Shown in pieces: positions 7,675 through 14,602 of a stretch of 14,646 bases of DNA. Every line of letters begins with the position of its first letter. Position 1 is the stretch's first letter. The translations under genes and the position numbers were made by a program. The DNA is from Bacteroidetes bacterium UBA2322 (GTDB taxonomy: Bacteria > Bacteroidota > Bacteroidia > Chitinophagales > UBA2359): contig DDVC01000182.1 of the NCBI GenBank assembly GCA_002345145.1, forward strand, positions 1 to 14,646, given 5' to 3'. The notes beneath the pieces were generated by a model. It was not told where the DNA came from, ran no database searches, and saw only the letters and a list, made by a program, of their open reading frames with translations.

Positions 7675-7712
7675 GCCCGCTTTTAACTTGTTGCTGCCTG
7701 TATGCAGCGGGC
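7675..7712 (+). terminator. Possible terminator after sucB
   Basis: GCCCGC (7675-7680) is the reverse complement of GCGGGC (7707-7712), and a nested GCTGC (7693-7697) / GCAGC (7704-7708) lies inside; the two share bases 7707-7708 and so compete. The structure begins 6 bases after the sucB stop and is followed by an A/T-rich stretch with a T-run at 7727-7732. It may end the sucAB transcript, but the loop is large and the T-run is 15 bases away. Confidence 0.28.
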
Positions 7713-7833
7713 ACCATTAGGATTTATTTTTTGTGCATACCATTGTCTGCTTTTCTTCGTTTTTTTATGGCTATTGTACTGTTGTTGCAACCTCCACTAT
7801 TCTTATTACCCAACCTGCTTAAACTATTTTACC

Positions 7834-8541
7834 ATGAAACAGTTACTTATTGCGCTTTGTATAGTATGCTTTTCGGCACAAGTGTTTGCACAAGATAAAA
7901 CTGCCAAAGAAAGCTACAAAGATTACAGCTACATTACCCTTAAACCTGCCGATAGCGAGTATTTTCAAAACATGAAACAAGCTATCGACATCATGGACAG
8001 AGCCATGGAAAAGGGTCAGATGGAGCAAGCCATTAACTTTTTTACCGAAATAAGCGAAGAAGAGCCCAAAGAATGGCTGCCCTCTTACTATGCTGCCTAC
8101 TGTTATGCTACCCTTTGTTTTATGGAACGCGACCGCCTGCTGCGCGACCGCTACCTGAATGAAGCCCAGGCGCATTTAGACCGCATTATGAAAATTCAGC
8201 CTAATAATGCCGAAATTTTGGTTTTACAGGCTTATGTTTACCAACAACGCGTAGAAGTTGACCCCACCTCTCGGGTGCAAGACTACGGCACAATGGTACA
8301 AATAAACCTTGATGATGCCGCTAAATTAGAACCCGATAACCCGCGCTTACATTTTCTTTTGGCACAAACTACTTTTTTTGCTCCCGAATCTGCCGGCGGC
8401 GGTATGATAAATGCCTGCCCAATGGTGCATACAGCCGCTAAAAAATACGAAGAAAACCCGCCCCTAAACGATATAGCGCCTAAATGGGGCGGCGCAATTG
8501 TAAGCTATATGCAAACCATTTGCGAATCTTTAAACCGGTAA
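7834..8541 (+). CDS. Secreted TPR-like protein of unknown function
   Basis: A 235-residue protein with a signal peptide (residues 1-19, MKQLLIALCI to QVFA, cleavage likely before QDK), so periplasmic or outer-membrane associated. The rest is helical with TPR-like spacing: about 45-85, 105-130 (AQAHLDRIMKIQPNNAEIL) and 160-180 (LDDAAKLEPDNPRLHFLLAQ). The segment FAPESAGGGMINA to IAPKWGG near the C-terminus resembles a conserved end seen in small Bacteroidota TPR proteins (an FGGG block followed by P-x-WG). The frame is open to 7702, but ATG 7834 starts a canonical signal peptide. It probably mediates protein contacts; no enzymatic motif is visible. Neither sucB before nor the symporter 46 bases after reveals its job. 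Confidence 0.78.
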   Translation: MKQLLIALCIVCFSAQVFAQDKTAKESYKDYSYITLKPADSEYFQNMKQAIDIMDRAMEKGQMEQAINFFTEISEEEPKEWLPSYYAAYCYATLCFMERDRLLRDRYLNEAQAHLDRIMKIQPNNAEILVLQAYVYQQRVEVDPTSRVQDYGTMVQINLDDAAKLEPDNPRLHFLLAQTTFFAPESAGGGMINACPMVHTAAKKYEENPPLNDIAPKWGGAIVSYMQTICESLNR

Positions 8542-8587
8542 GTTTCATCGGGGTAAGGTTTATTATTCACCACCCATTTTTTGTTAC

Positions 8588-10081
8588 ATGTCGCCCATAC
8601 TTATTGCAAGTATTGTAGGTCTTTACTTTGTAGCGTTGTTTGTAATAGCCATGTTTACCGGTAAAGACAGCGGCAACAAGGCATTTTTTGTGGGAAACAA
8701 ACAATCGCCCTGGTATTTGGTGGCATTTGGCATGATAGGCACCTCTATATCGGGCGTTACGTTTATATCTATACCCGGCGCTGTGGGCAACTTAAACGCC
8801 GCCAATCCTAATGCTGCGTTTTCTTATATGCAGTTAGCGCTGGGTTATGTGGTAGGTTATTTTGTAATAGCTACGGTGTTAATGCCGGTTTATTACCGGT
8901 TAAACCTAACCTCCATTTACACCTATTTAGAGCAGAGGTTTGGGTTTTGGAGCTACAAAACCGGCGCTTTTTTCTTTATACTATCGCGCACTATTGGGTC
9001 GGCTTTCAGGCTGTATTTGGTGGCAATGGTTATGCAGTTGTTTGTGTTTGACCCATGGGGGGTGCCTTTTGCGGTTAATGTGAGCCTTATTTTGCTGCTT
9101 ATTTGGCTTTATACGCTTAGGGGCGGTATTCGTACCATTGTTTTTACCGATACTTTTCAGACAGTGTTCCTGTTGTTGTCTTTATTTAGCGCGCTCTATT
9201 TTATGGCTTCGGAGCTAAATTTTACCTCCATCGGGTTATTTAAAACGGTTCAGTCAAGCCCATACGGGCAGTTTTTCTTTTGGGATATTAAAGAAAAAAG
9301 CTACTTTTTTAAACAGTTTTTGGGCGGCGCTTTTATAGCCATAGCCATGACCGGCTTAGACCAAGACCTGATGCAAAAAAACATCAGTTGCAAAAACCTG
9401 CCCGATGCTCAAAAAAACATGTTTACCTTCAGTTTTATCATTTTGTTGGTAAACTTGGTGTTTGTAACCTTGGGGGCAATGCTGTACTTGTATGCCCAAG
9501 CCAAAGGAATTGAAATTCCTGCCAAAACCGACCAACTATTCCCCGTTTTAGCCTTTGAACATTTTCCGCCTGTAATGGGCGTTTTGTTTTTGCTGGGGCT
9601 TACGGCTGCCACTTATGCCAGTACCGACTCGGCTCTGGCAGCCCTTACCACCTCCTTTTGCATTGACTTTTTGAACTTTGAAAAAAAAGAACACCTGCCC
9701 GATAAACAATTGGTCCGCACCCGACATGTAGTGCATATCGGGTTTTCGGCGTTGTTTGTAGCTGTTGTGTTGATATTTAAATACTTTTTGAACGACAGTG
9801 TTATCAATGCCGTTTTTACCATAGCCGGTTACACTTATGGTCCGCTGTTGGGGCTGTATGCTTTTGGGTTGTTTGTACCAAAGCGCCAGCTTACCGATAA
9901 ATTTACGCCCATGGTTTGCGTTATTGCGCCTGCGCTTACCTACCTGCTCAACAACAACGCACAAAACTGGTTTAACGGTTATAAGTTTGGGTTTGAACTG
10001 CTCATCATAAACGGATTGCTTACCTTTGCGGGGTTATGGCTTATTTCTTACCCACAAAAGCAACTTGCAACTGCCGGTTAA
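8588..10081 (+). CDS. Sodium:solute symporter (SSS family)
   Basis: A 497-residue inner-membrane transporter predicted to couple solute uptake to Na+ entry. It has about 13 hydrophobic helices starting at residues 4-23, and early blocks GTSISGVTFISIPGAVG and FFVGNKQSPWYLVAFGM typical of the family. The TM8-like motif TYASTDSALAALTTS (342-356) carries small hydroxyl residues where the family binds sodium. Length is normal. The solute cannot be read: the family carries sugars, amino acids, nucleosides, vitamins and sialic acids, and no catabolic genes adjoin. The 46-base gap to the TPR gene and lack of a clear promoter suggest co-transcription with it. Confidence 0.9.
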   Translation: MSPILIASIVGLYFVALFVIAMFTGKDSGNKAFFVGNKQSPWYLVAFGMIGTSISGVTFISIPGAVGNLNAANPNAAFSYMQLALGYVVGYFVIATVLMPVYYRLNLTSIYTYLEQRFGFWSYKTGAFFFILSRTIGSAFRLYLVAMVMQLFVFDPWGVPFAVNVSLILLLIWLYTLRGGIRTIVFTDTFQTVFLLLSLFSALYFMASELNFTSIGLFKTVQSSPYGQFFFWDIKEKSYFFKQFLGGAFIAIAMTGLDQDLMQKNISCKNLPDAQKNMFTFSFIILLVNLVFVTLGAMLYLYAQAKGIEIPAKTDQLFPVLAFEHFPPVMGVLFLLGLTAATYASTDSALAALTTSFCIDFLNFEKKEHLPDKQLVRTRHVVHIGFSALFVAVVLIFKYFLNDSVINAVFTIAGYTYGPLLGLYAFGLFVPKRQLTDKFTPMVCVIAPALTYLLNNNAQNWFNGYKFGFELLIINGLLTFAGLWLISYPQKQLATAG

Positions 10082-10083
10082 GT

Positions 10084-10113
10084 TTTGGGGCAGCATACTC
10101 TAAAAGTATTTTG
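10084..10113 (+). promoter_or_regulatory. Candidate moaE promoter
   Basis: TTTG at 10084-10087 is followed after exactly 19 bases by TATTTTG (10107-10113). This is the Bacteroidota -33/-7 arrangement except that the -7 element is one base short of TAnnTTTG. It ends 29 bases before the ATG at 10143, a distance similar to the other promoters in this window. Confidence 0.35.
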
Positions 10114-10142
10114 CACCATACCAACTTCATTTCTGACAAGCA

Positions 10143-10595
10143 ATGCCCATGAAAACTCCCAAAAACATATTCACAAATGGCGCTATTACACCCGATTTTA
10201 TAGCCGCATCTATAGCCAAACACGCCACCAAAACCAATATAGGAGCGCACAGCATTTTTTTGGGTCAGGTACGCGCCGATGAGCTAAACGGGCAGCAGGT
10301 AGCTGCCATAGAATACACAGCTTATACCCAAATGGCTCTGGAACTGGCGCACACCATACGCGAACAAATTTTTGCTCAGTTTCCACTAACCTGTATGCAC
10401 GTGTACCATAGTGTAGGCGTAGTAGAGGCGGGGCAAATTTGCCTTTTTGTTTTTACCTCCTCCGCACACCGGCACGCAGCAATGGAGGCGTGCAACGTAA
10501 CGGTAGAACGCATAAAAAGTGAATTGCCCATTTGGGGTAAAGAAATTTTTACCAACCAAACCCACCGGTGGAAAAAGCCTAACGCCCCCGTTTAA
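10143..10595 (+). CDS. moaE: Molybdopterin synthase catalytic subunit MoaE
   Basis: A 150-residue MoaE, the large subunit of molybdopterin synthase, which with MoaD-thiocarboxylate converts cyclic pyranopterin monophosphate to molybdopterin in the cytoplasm. Visible motifs: GAHSIFLGQVRADELNG (34-50, with R44), IEYTAYTQMA (56-65), HSVGVVEAGQ, SAHRHAAMEA (107-116, with H109 and R110), and IKSELPIWGKE (124-134) with lysines K125 and K133 in the active-site region, then HRW (141-143). ATG 10149 is an alternative start. It stands alone: no moaD, moaA, moaC or molybdoenzyme gene is in the window, so its partners must be encoded elsewhere. Confidence 0.93.
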   Translation: MPMKTPKNIFTNGAITPDFIAASIAKHATKTNIGAHSIFLGQVRADELNGQQVAAIEYTAYTQMALELAHTIREQIFAQFPLTCMHVYHSVGVVEAGQICLFVFTSSAHRHAAMEACNVTVERIKSELPIWGKEIFTNQTHRWKKPNAPV

Positions 10596-10632
10596 GGCAC
10601 AAGAAAACAACATTCACCTAAATAAGCCATTT

Positions 10633-11268
10633 ATGACACCCAACGCTAATAGCGCCACTGCCACTGTAATGCGGTTATCCGTAGCCGGTTTTGGTTTGTT
10701 TTCGGTTGTTGTGCAATTTTACCTGCTTACGGTGGCATCGGGTTTAGAATTTCCCGAATCGGTTTGGCGTTATTTCAGTTTTTTTACCATAGTTACCAAC
10801 CTACTCGTTGCCGCTGCATTTTGTTTGTTGGTAGCAGCACCGGCATCGGCATTGGGTAAATTGTTGGCAAAACCGGTTATTATGACCGCCCTTACAGTGT
10901 ATATGACCTTTTTAGCCATAGTATATCACCTGCTCCTGCGCAACCTCTGGAATCCGCAGGGTTTGCAATGGGTAAACGACTTGCTGCTACATACCGTAAA
11001 CCCCTTGCTGCTGCTGCTTTACTGGTGGTTTTATGTACCCAAAAATACGCTAAAATGGTATTTTCCGGTGTACTGGCTATCCTACCCTTCGGTTTACCTC
11101 ATTTGGATGTTTTTTAGAGGCTCAGTATCGGGTTTTTATCCTTATCCGTTTTTAAATGTAGCAGAACTTGGGTACGCAAAAACCCTGCTCAACATCGGTT
11201 TTTTATCGGTAGGGTTGCTGGTATTTGGGTTTATTCATCTTATGGCAGGTAAAATAGGCAACAAATAA
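10633..11268 (+). CDS. Pr6Pr-family six-helix membrane protein
   Basis: A 211-residue integral membrane protein with about six hydrophobic helices (near 14-34, 48-70, 82-103, 116-134, 143-161, 183-205). Diagnostic blocks are RYFSFFTIVTN (46-56), LLRNLWNPQGLQW (101-113), LLLHTVNPLLLLLYW (117-131) and FRGSVSGFYPYPFLNV (161-176), matching the bacterial Pr6Pr family. The fold is thought to be related to eukaryotic FAR-17a/AIG1/ADTRP proteins, some of which hydrolyse fatty-acid esters using a membrane Thr and His. T52 or T55 and H120 are the comparable residues here, but this is inference and the bacterial role is unknown. The frame is open to 10519 inside moaE; ATG 10633, 37 bases after the moaE stop, is the sensible start. 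Confidence 0.85.
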   Translation: MTPNANSATATVMRLSVAGFGLFSVVVQFYLLTVASGLEFPESVWRYFSFFTIVTNLLVAAAFCLLVAAPASALGKLLAKPVIMTALTVYMTFLAIVYHLLLRNLWNPQGLQWVNDLLLHTVNPLLLLLYWWFYVPKNTLKWYFPVYWLSYPSVYLIWMFFRGSVSGFYPYPFLNVAELGYAKTLLNIGFLSVGLLVFGFIHLMAGKIGNK

Positions 11269-11326
11269 AACCGCATGGTACGTTAATTTGCCGCCCTACG
11301 CAAAAAATTGAGGCATAAAAAACTAC

Positions 11327-11351
11327 ACAACCAAAAACGGTTGTATCTTTT
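11327..11351 (+). promoter_or_regulatory. Hairpin overlapping a -7-like element before the acyltransferase gene
   Basis: ACAACC (11327-11332) and GGTTGT (11339-11344) form a perfect 6-bp stem with an AAAAAC loop, followed by ATCTTTTA. It could be a short terminator after the Pr6Pr gene. The last base of the stem also begins TATCTTTT (11344-11351), one mismatch from TAnnTTTG and 39 bases before the GTG start at 11391. The two readings overlap and I cannot decide between them. Confidence 0.3.
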
Positions 11352-11390
11352 AGCCTCCAAATTACCTACCCACTCAATCCGTTATTTACT

Positions 11391-13109
11391 GTGGCGTTAA
11401 TACATGAACAAAATGCACAGGGTTTGTATAATTTAGTCATTCCTGATATAGAGCAATGGCCAATTTATCGCCTCACCAAAGACCGAAAGCCTTTTATAGA
11501 GGAACTTATCAGCAATAGCATGGCTCATATTAAAGAGCTGATAGGCGATAACAAACAAAAAATACAGGAAGAGATAGCCCGAGCGCTGTACTTAGAGCGC
11601 ATACGCATGAAAACAGAACACTGGCGGGTAGATCCGCCCGATGAAAGAGGGTTTTGGCGGCGGGTAAATGATACCATTGTGCAAAGCTCTACCCTTAAAG
11701 ACATTACCTCAACCCAACCTGCCGATGATATTGACCGCATTTTTCAGCAAATTGTAAGCCGGTATGCGCATGAAATACCGGGCATTTTTAGCCCCAAAAC
11801 CTATAAATTTGCCAGCAGGGTGGTTACTTTTGGTTTTGCGAGGCTGCTCAATACGGCTTCGGGTATGTTTTTTAGAAATACTTTCCGATTGGGAGACCGC
11901 ATTAAAATAACCGGCAACATTGAAAAAATAAGAGAACTGGCGCTTAAAGGCACCCTTATTTTAACCCCTACCCATTCCAGTAACCTCGACTCGTTGGTAA
12001 TGGGCTGGGTAATTGATGCCATTGGGTTGCCCCCTTTTTTATACGGCGCCGGATTAAACTTGTTTAACAGCCGCATTTTTGGCTTTTTTATGGAGCGATT
12101 GGGCGCTTATAAGGTGGACCGCCGCAAGAAAAACCTGTTTTACTTAGAAACACTTAAAATGTTTTCTCGAATGGTGATAGAACGCGGTTGCCATAGTTTA
12201 TTTTTTCCGGGTGGCACGCGCTCGCGCGATGGGGCGCTTGAGTCACACCTTAAACTGGGGTTATTGGGTTCAGCAGTAGAGGCACAACGGCTCAATTTTA
12301 TGCGCAATACCACCGAAACAATGGCGCATGATACATCGGGAGCTAAAAAGATATTTGTGGTGCCATTGGTGCTAAATTACCATTTTGTGTTAGAAGCCGC
12401 CTCTCTCATTGAAGAATACCTGAAACGAAGCGGTAAAGAAAAATACTATATAGACCGTGAGGAATTTCCCGGTACAAGATTGTTGGCTACTTTTTTGTGG
12501 AAATTTTTTGCCGCTAAATCGGAGGTAATTTTATCATTTGGCGAGCCTATGGATATTTTTGGACATGCCATAGATGAACACGGCAACAGCATTGACCGGC
12601 ACGGCAATACCATTGATATTAGTCAATACTTTGTAAGCAAAGGTATTATTACCAAAGACCGACAAAGAGACGAAGAATATACCCGATTGCTGGGCAACAA
12701 AATTACTGATTGCTTTAAGCGCTACAATACCGTGCTTTCCAGCCATTTGGTGGCTTTTGCCGCTTTTGAAATTTTGTTCCGAAAACACCGCCGAAGATTA
12801 GATTTATATGGATTACTGCGCCTGCCCGATGAAGACCGCATTATTCCCTACACCCAGTTTGCCCGAGTTACCGAACTGCTGCGCGACCACCTCCGCCAAA
12901 TGGCAGAGGAGGGTAAAGTACAACTTGCCAGCCACATGTATGGCGATATTAACCGCCTCATTAAACACGGTATTGCCAACTTAGGCGTGTATCATACCCA
13001 GCAGCCGCTTACCTACGACCCCGAAGGCAATATAACCAGCCAAGATATGAACTTGCTGTATTTTTACCATAACCGCTTAACCAACTACGACTTGGAAAAA
13101 CTCATCTGA
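11391..13109 (+). CDS. PlsB-like glycerol-3-phosphate 1-O-acyltransferase (PlsC-domain protein)
   Basis: A 572-residue membrane-associated acyltransferase predicted to acylate the sn-1 position of glycerol-3-phosphate, the first step of phospholipid synthesis. Motif I is HSSNLD (H195, D200; HX4D). Motif II is GAGLNLFNSRIFGFFMERLG to KVDRR (219-245). Motif III is FFPGGTRSRDG (271-281), with glycine where most acyltransferases have glutamate (FPEGTRS). Motif IV is VVPLVLNYHF. Order and spacing resemble PlsB/GPAT rather than the shorter PlsC, but a lysophosphatidate or other glycerolipid acceptor is possible. After motif IV lies a repeated H-G-N-x-I-D segment (DEHGNSIDRHGNTID). The start is GTG 11391: no in-frame ATG occurs before M44, and the N-terminus IPDIEQWPIYRL looks genuine. 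gpsA, which makes the substrate, follows after 166 bases. Confidence 0.85.
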   Translation: MALIHEQNAQGLYNLVIPDIEQWPIYRLTKDRKPFIEELISNSMAHIKELIGDNKQKIQEEIARALYLERIRMKTEHWRVDPPDERGFWRRVNDTIVQSSTLKDITSTQPADDIDRIFQQIVSRYAHEIPGIFSPKTYKFASRVVTFGFARLLNTASGMFFRNTFRLGDRIKITGNIEKIRELALKGTLILTPTHSSNLDSLVMGWVIDAIGLPPFLYGAGLNLFNSRIFGFFMERLGAYKVDRRKKNLFYLETLKMFSRMVIERGCHSLFFPGGTRSRDGALESHLKLGLLGSAVEAQRLNFMRNTTETMAHDTSGAKKIFVVPLVLNYHFVLEAASLIEEYLKRSGKEKYYIDREEFPGTRLLATFLWKFFAAKSEVILSFGEPMDIFGHAIDEHGNSIDRHGNTIDISQYFVSKGIITKDRQRDEEYTRLLGNKITDCFKRYNTVLSSHLVAFAAFEILFRKHRRRLDLYGLLRLPDEDRIIPYTQFARVTELLRDHLRQMAEEGKVQLASHMYGDINRLIKHGIANLGVYHTQQPLTYDPEGNITSQDMNLLYFYHNRLTNYDLEKLI

Positions 13110-13120
13110 TAGCAGTAAAT

Positions 13121-13169
13121 GGTGAAAGGTATTGGGCATTGGGTAGTGGGTAATCGGTAGTCGGCACTA
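13121..13169. repeat. Degenerate 7-base repeat array A, seven units (GGTAnTS)
   Basis: Seven consecutive 7-base units each begin with GG; the middle five approximate GGTAATC or GGTAGTG. The array starts 12 bases after the acyltransferase stop codon. It is one of three heptamer arrays around gpsA, and its unit differs from the others. Comparable short heptanucleotide arrays are known between genes in Cyanobacteria and occur in Bacteroidota. Confidence 0.65.
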
Positions 13170-13184
13170 AGAAATAACAAATAA

Positions 13185-13199
13185 TTTGCGCCTTTGCGC
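13185..13199. repeat. TTTGCGC tandem pair
   Basis: TTTGCGC occurs at 13185-13191 and 13193-13199, an 8-base period, between heptamer arrays A and B. The bases 13182-13188 also read TAATTTG, one base short of a -7 element, and could serve as a weak gpsA promoter 87 bases before its start. Confidence 0.4.
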
Positions 13200-13231
13200 T
13201 TTTACGAGAAACAAAATCAGGCTTGCAGTCG

Positions 13232-13280
13232 TAACTCTTAACTTGTAATTCATAACTCCTAATTCCTAATTTCTAATGCC
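13232..13280. repeat. Degenerate 7-base repeat array B running into the gpsA start codon (TAAyTCn)
   Basis: Seven consecutive 7-base units each begin with TAA; most fit TAACTCn or TAATTCn. The last unit, TAATGCC (13274-13280), contains the gpsA ATG (13276-13278). The A/T-rich array forms the whole region in which a ribosome would load. Changes in unit number would alter leader length but not the reading frame. Confidence 0.72.
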
Positions 13281-14322
13281 TACTAATCAATTTGCTTATG
13301 GCGTTATTGGCGCCGGCAGTTTTGGCACTGCCGTTGCTAACATATTAGCCGAAAACGGCAATGTTCTGCTTTATACCAGACGCGAGGAGGCATACCAAAA
13401 CATGCTTCAAGATAGAATTAGCCGAAACCAAAACCTACATGCCAATATAGAGCCCAGTATAGATGCAAAGGATTTTTGCCGGCGGTGCAGGCTTATTTTT
13501 CCGGTGGTGCCCTCAGCAGGATTTAGAATGTTGATGCAACAATTTGCACAATACCTTCAACCGCATCATATACTGATACACGGCACCAAAGGGTTAAACC
13601 TGAATACCCCCGATGGTCATGATATACACCCCGGTAAGCCCATACCCAGAGCGCATATTCATACCATGACCGAAATTATTTTGCAGGAAACCGTAGTGCT
13701 GAGGGTAGGTTGCCTGTCGGGTCCTAATTTGGCAAAAGAAATAGCTCAGGGGCAACCGGCAGCCACCGTTATAGCCAGTCGGTTTACTGAGGTTATTGAA
13801 CAAGGCAGGCAAGCCCTTAAAAGCCCCCGGTTTAAGGTGTATGGCAGCCACGATGTTAGCGGCGTAGAGTTTGCCGGTGTACTTAAAAATGTAATGGCTA
13901 TTGCATCGGGCATGTTGCACGGGCTTGGATTGGGCGAAAACGCCAAGGCTATGCTCATTTCGCGGGGTTTGGGCGAAATGATAAAAATTGGCAGAGAATT
14001 GGGCGCAGATGCTACCGCTTTTTTTGGCATTGCAGGTATAGGCGACCTTATTGCCACCTGTTCCAGTAGTCTTAGCCGCAATTTTTCGGTAGGTTACCGT
14101 ATGGCTACCGGCGAGCCCCTATCCGATATTTTAGCCGGTATGAATGAGGTGGTAGAGGGTATTAATACCGTAAAATTAGCAAAAGGCGTTAGCTTGTATT
14201 ACCAAATTGAAACCCCTATTGTGGAGGCTCTTTACCAAACGCTGTATAATAACCAGTCTATTCAAGACAGCCTTGCCTACCTTATGAACTACGCCTTTGA
14301 TAAAGACGCCGATTTTATGTAG
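13276..14322 (+). CDS. gpsA: NAD(P)-dependent glycerol-3-phosphate dehydrogenase GpsA
   Basis: A 348-residue cytoplasmic enzyme that reduces dihydroxyacetone phosphate to sn-glycerol-3-phosphate for phospholipid synthesis. The N-terminal dinucleotide-binding motif is GAGSFGTAVANILAENG (12-28). HGTKGLN (near 100) and LSGPNLAKEIAQGQPAA (about 148-164) are family signatures. K204 in FAGVLKNVMAIASG is the expected catalytic lysine, and GIAGIGDLIATCSSSLSRN is the C-terminal-domain signature. Length is slightly above the usual 330-340. The start ATG 13276 gives the normal N-terminus but lies within the last unit of a heptamer array, with no visible ribosome-binding site. Its product is the likely substrate of the acyltransferase before it; the 166-base repeat-rich gap leaves co-transcription uncertain. 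Confidence 0.96.
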   Translation: MPTNQFAYGVIGAGSFGTAVANILAENGNVLLYTRREEAYQNMLQDRISRNQNLHANIEPSIDAKDFCRRCRLIFPVVPSAGFRMLMQQFAQYLQPHHILIHGTKGLNLNTPDGHDIHPGKPIPRAHIHTMTEIILQETVVLRVGCLSGPNLAKEIAQGQPAATVIASRFTEVIEQGRQALKSPRFKVYGSHDVSGVEFAGVLKNVMAIASGMLHGLGLGENAKAMLISRGLGEMIKIGRELGADATAFFGIAGIGDLIATCSSSLSRNFSVGYRMATGEPLSDILAGMNEVVEGINTVKLAKGVSLYYQIETPIVEALYQTLYNNQSIQDSLAYLMNYAFDKDADFM

Positions 14323-14328
14323 CACATA

Positions 14329-14356
14329 GTAGTGGGAAGTGAAGAGTGAAAAGTGA
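14329..14356. repeat. Degenerate 7-base repeat array C, four units (nnAGTGR)
   Basis: AGTGG or AGTGA recurs every seven bases (14331, 14338, 14345, 14352), beginning just after the gpsA stop codon. With arrays A and B it brackets gpsA. The A/G strand bias is strong: it is nearly all purine apart from the T in each unit. Confidence 0.6.
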
Positions 14357-14458
14357 AAAACGCAAGGTTGGAGTTAGGTTTTGATAAATCCGGAAATCAA
14401 ATACTGTAATTTATAATAAAATATAAATGTTGTAAATGTCTAAAAGCCTTGTAAAATA

Positions 14459-14490
14459 AGGGTTTCACTCTCATTCCGCACCCTGTTTTT
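14459..14490 (+). terminator. Possible terminator after gpsA
   Basis: AGGGT (14459-14463) and ACCCT (14480-14484) can pair around a 16-base loop and are followed by GTTTTT (14485-14490). The T-run is in the right place, but the 5-bp stem with a large loop is weak. Confidence 0.28.
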
Positions 14491-14560
14491 CCACTTTTGG
14501 TAATTATATTCTTCCAATATGAACAGTACTTATACTGCCCAATAGACAGTACAAATGATA

Positions 14561-14573
14561 ACCCCGATGGGGT
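14561..14573. repeat. ACCCC-GAT-GGGGT hairpin
   Basis: A perfect 5-bp G/C-rich stem with a 3-base loop lies in an otherwise repeat-rich spacer. It lies about 25 bases downstream of the predicted start of a leftward transcript, so it could be a 5' structure of that RNA. Confidence 0.35.
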
Positions 14574-14602
14574 GTGATCCGAGTTTGACGTAAACCGGTA
14601 CA

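Noticed and set aside
7702..7833. Upstream start for the TPR-like protein
   Set aside because: The extra 44 residues are Cys- and aromatic-rich translation of intergenic DNA, whereas ATG 7834 opens a normal signal peptide.
10519..10632. Upstream start for the Pr6Pr protein inside moaE
   Set aside because: It would overlap the conserved moaE C-terminus by 77 bases in another frame and add 38 non-membrane residues unlike the family.
13121..13280. CRISPR array
   Set aside because: The units are only 7 bases, degenerate and contiguous, without unique spacers, and no cas genes are present.
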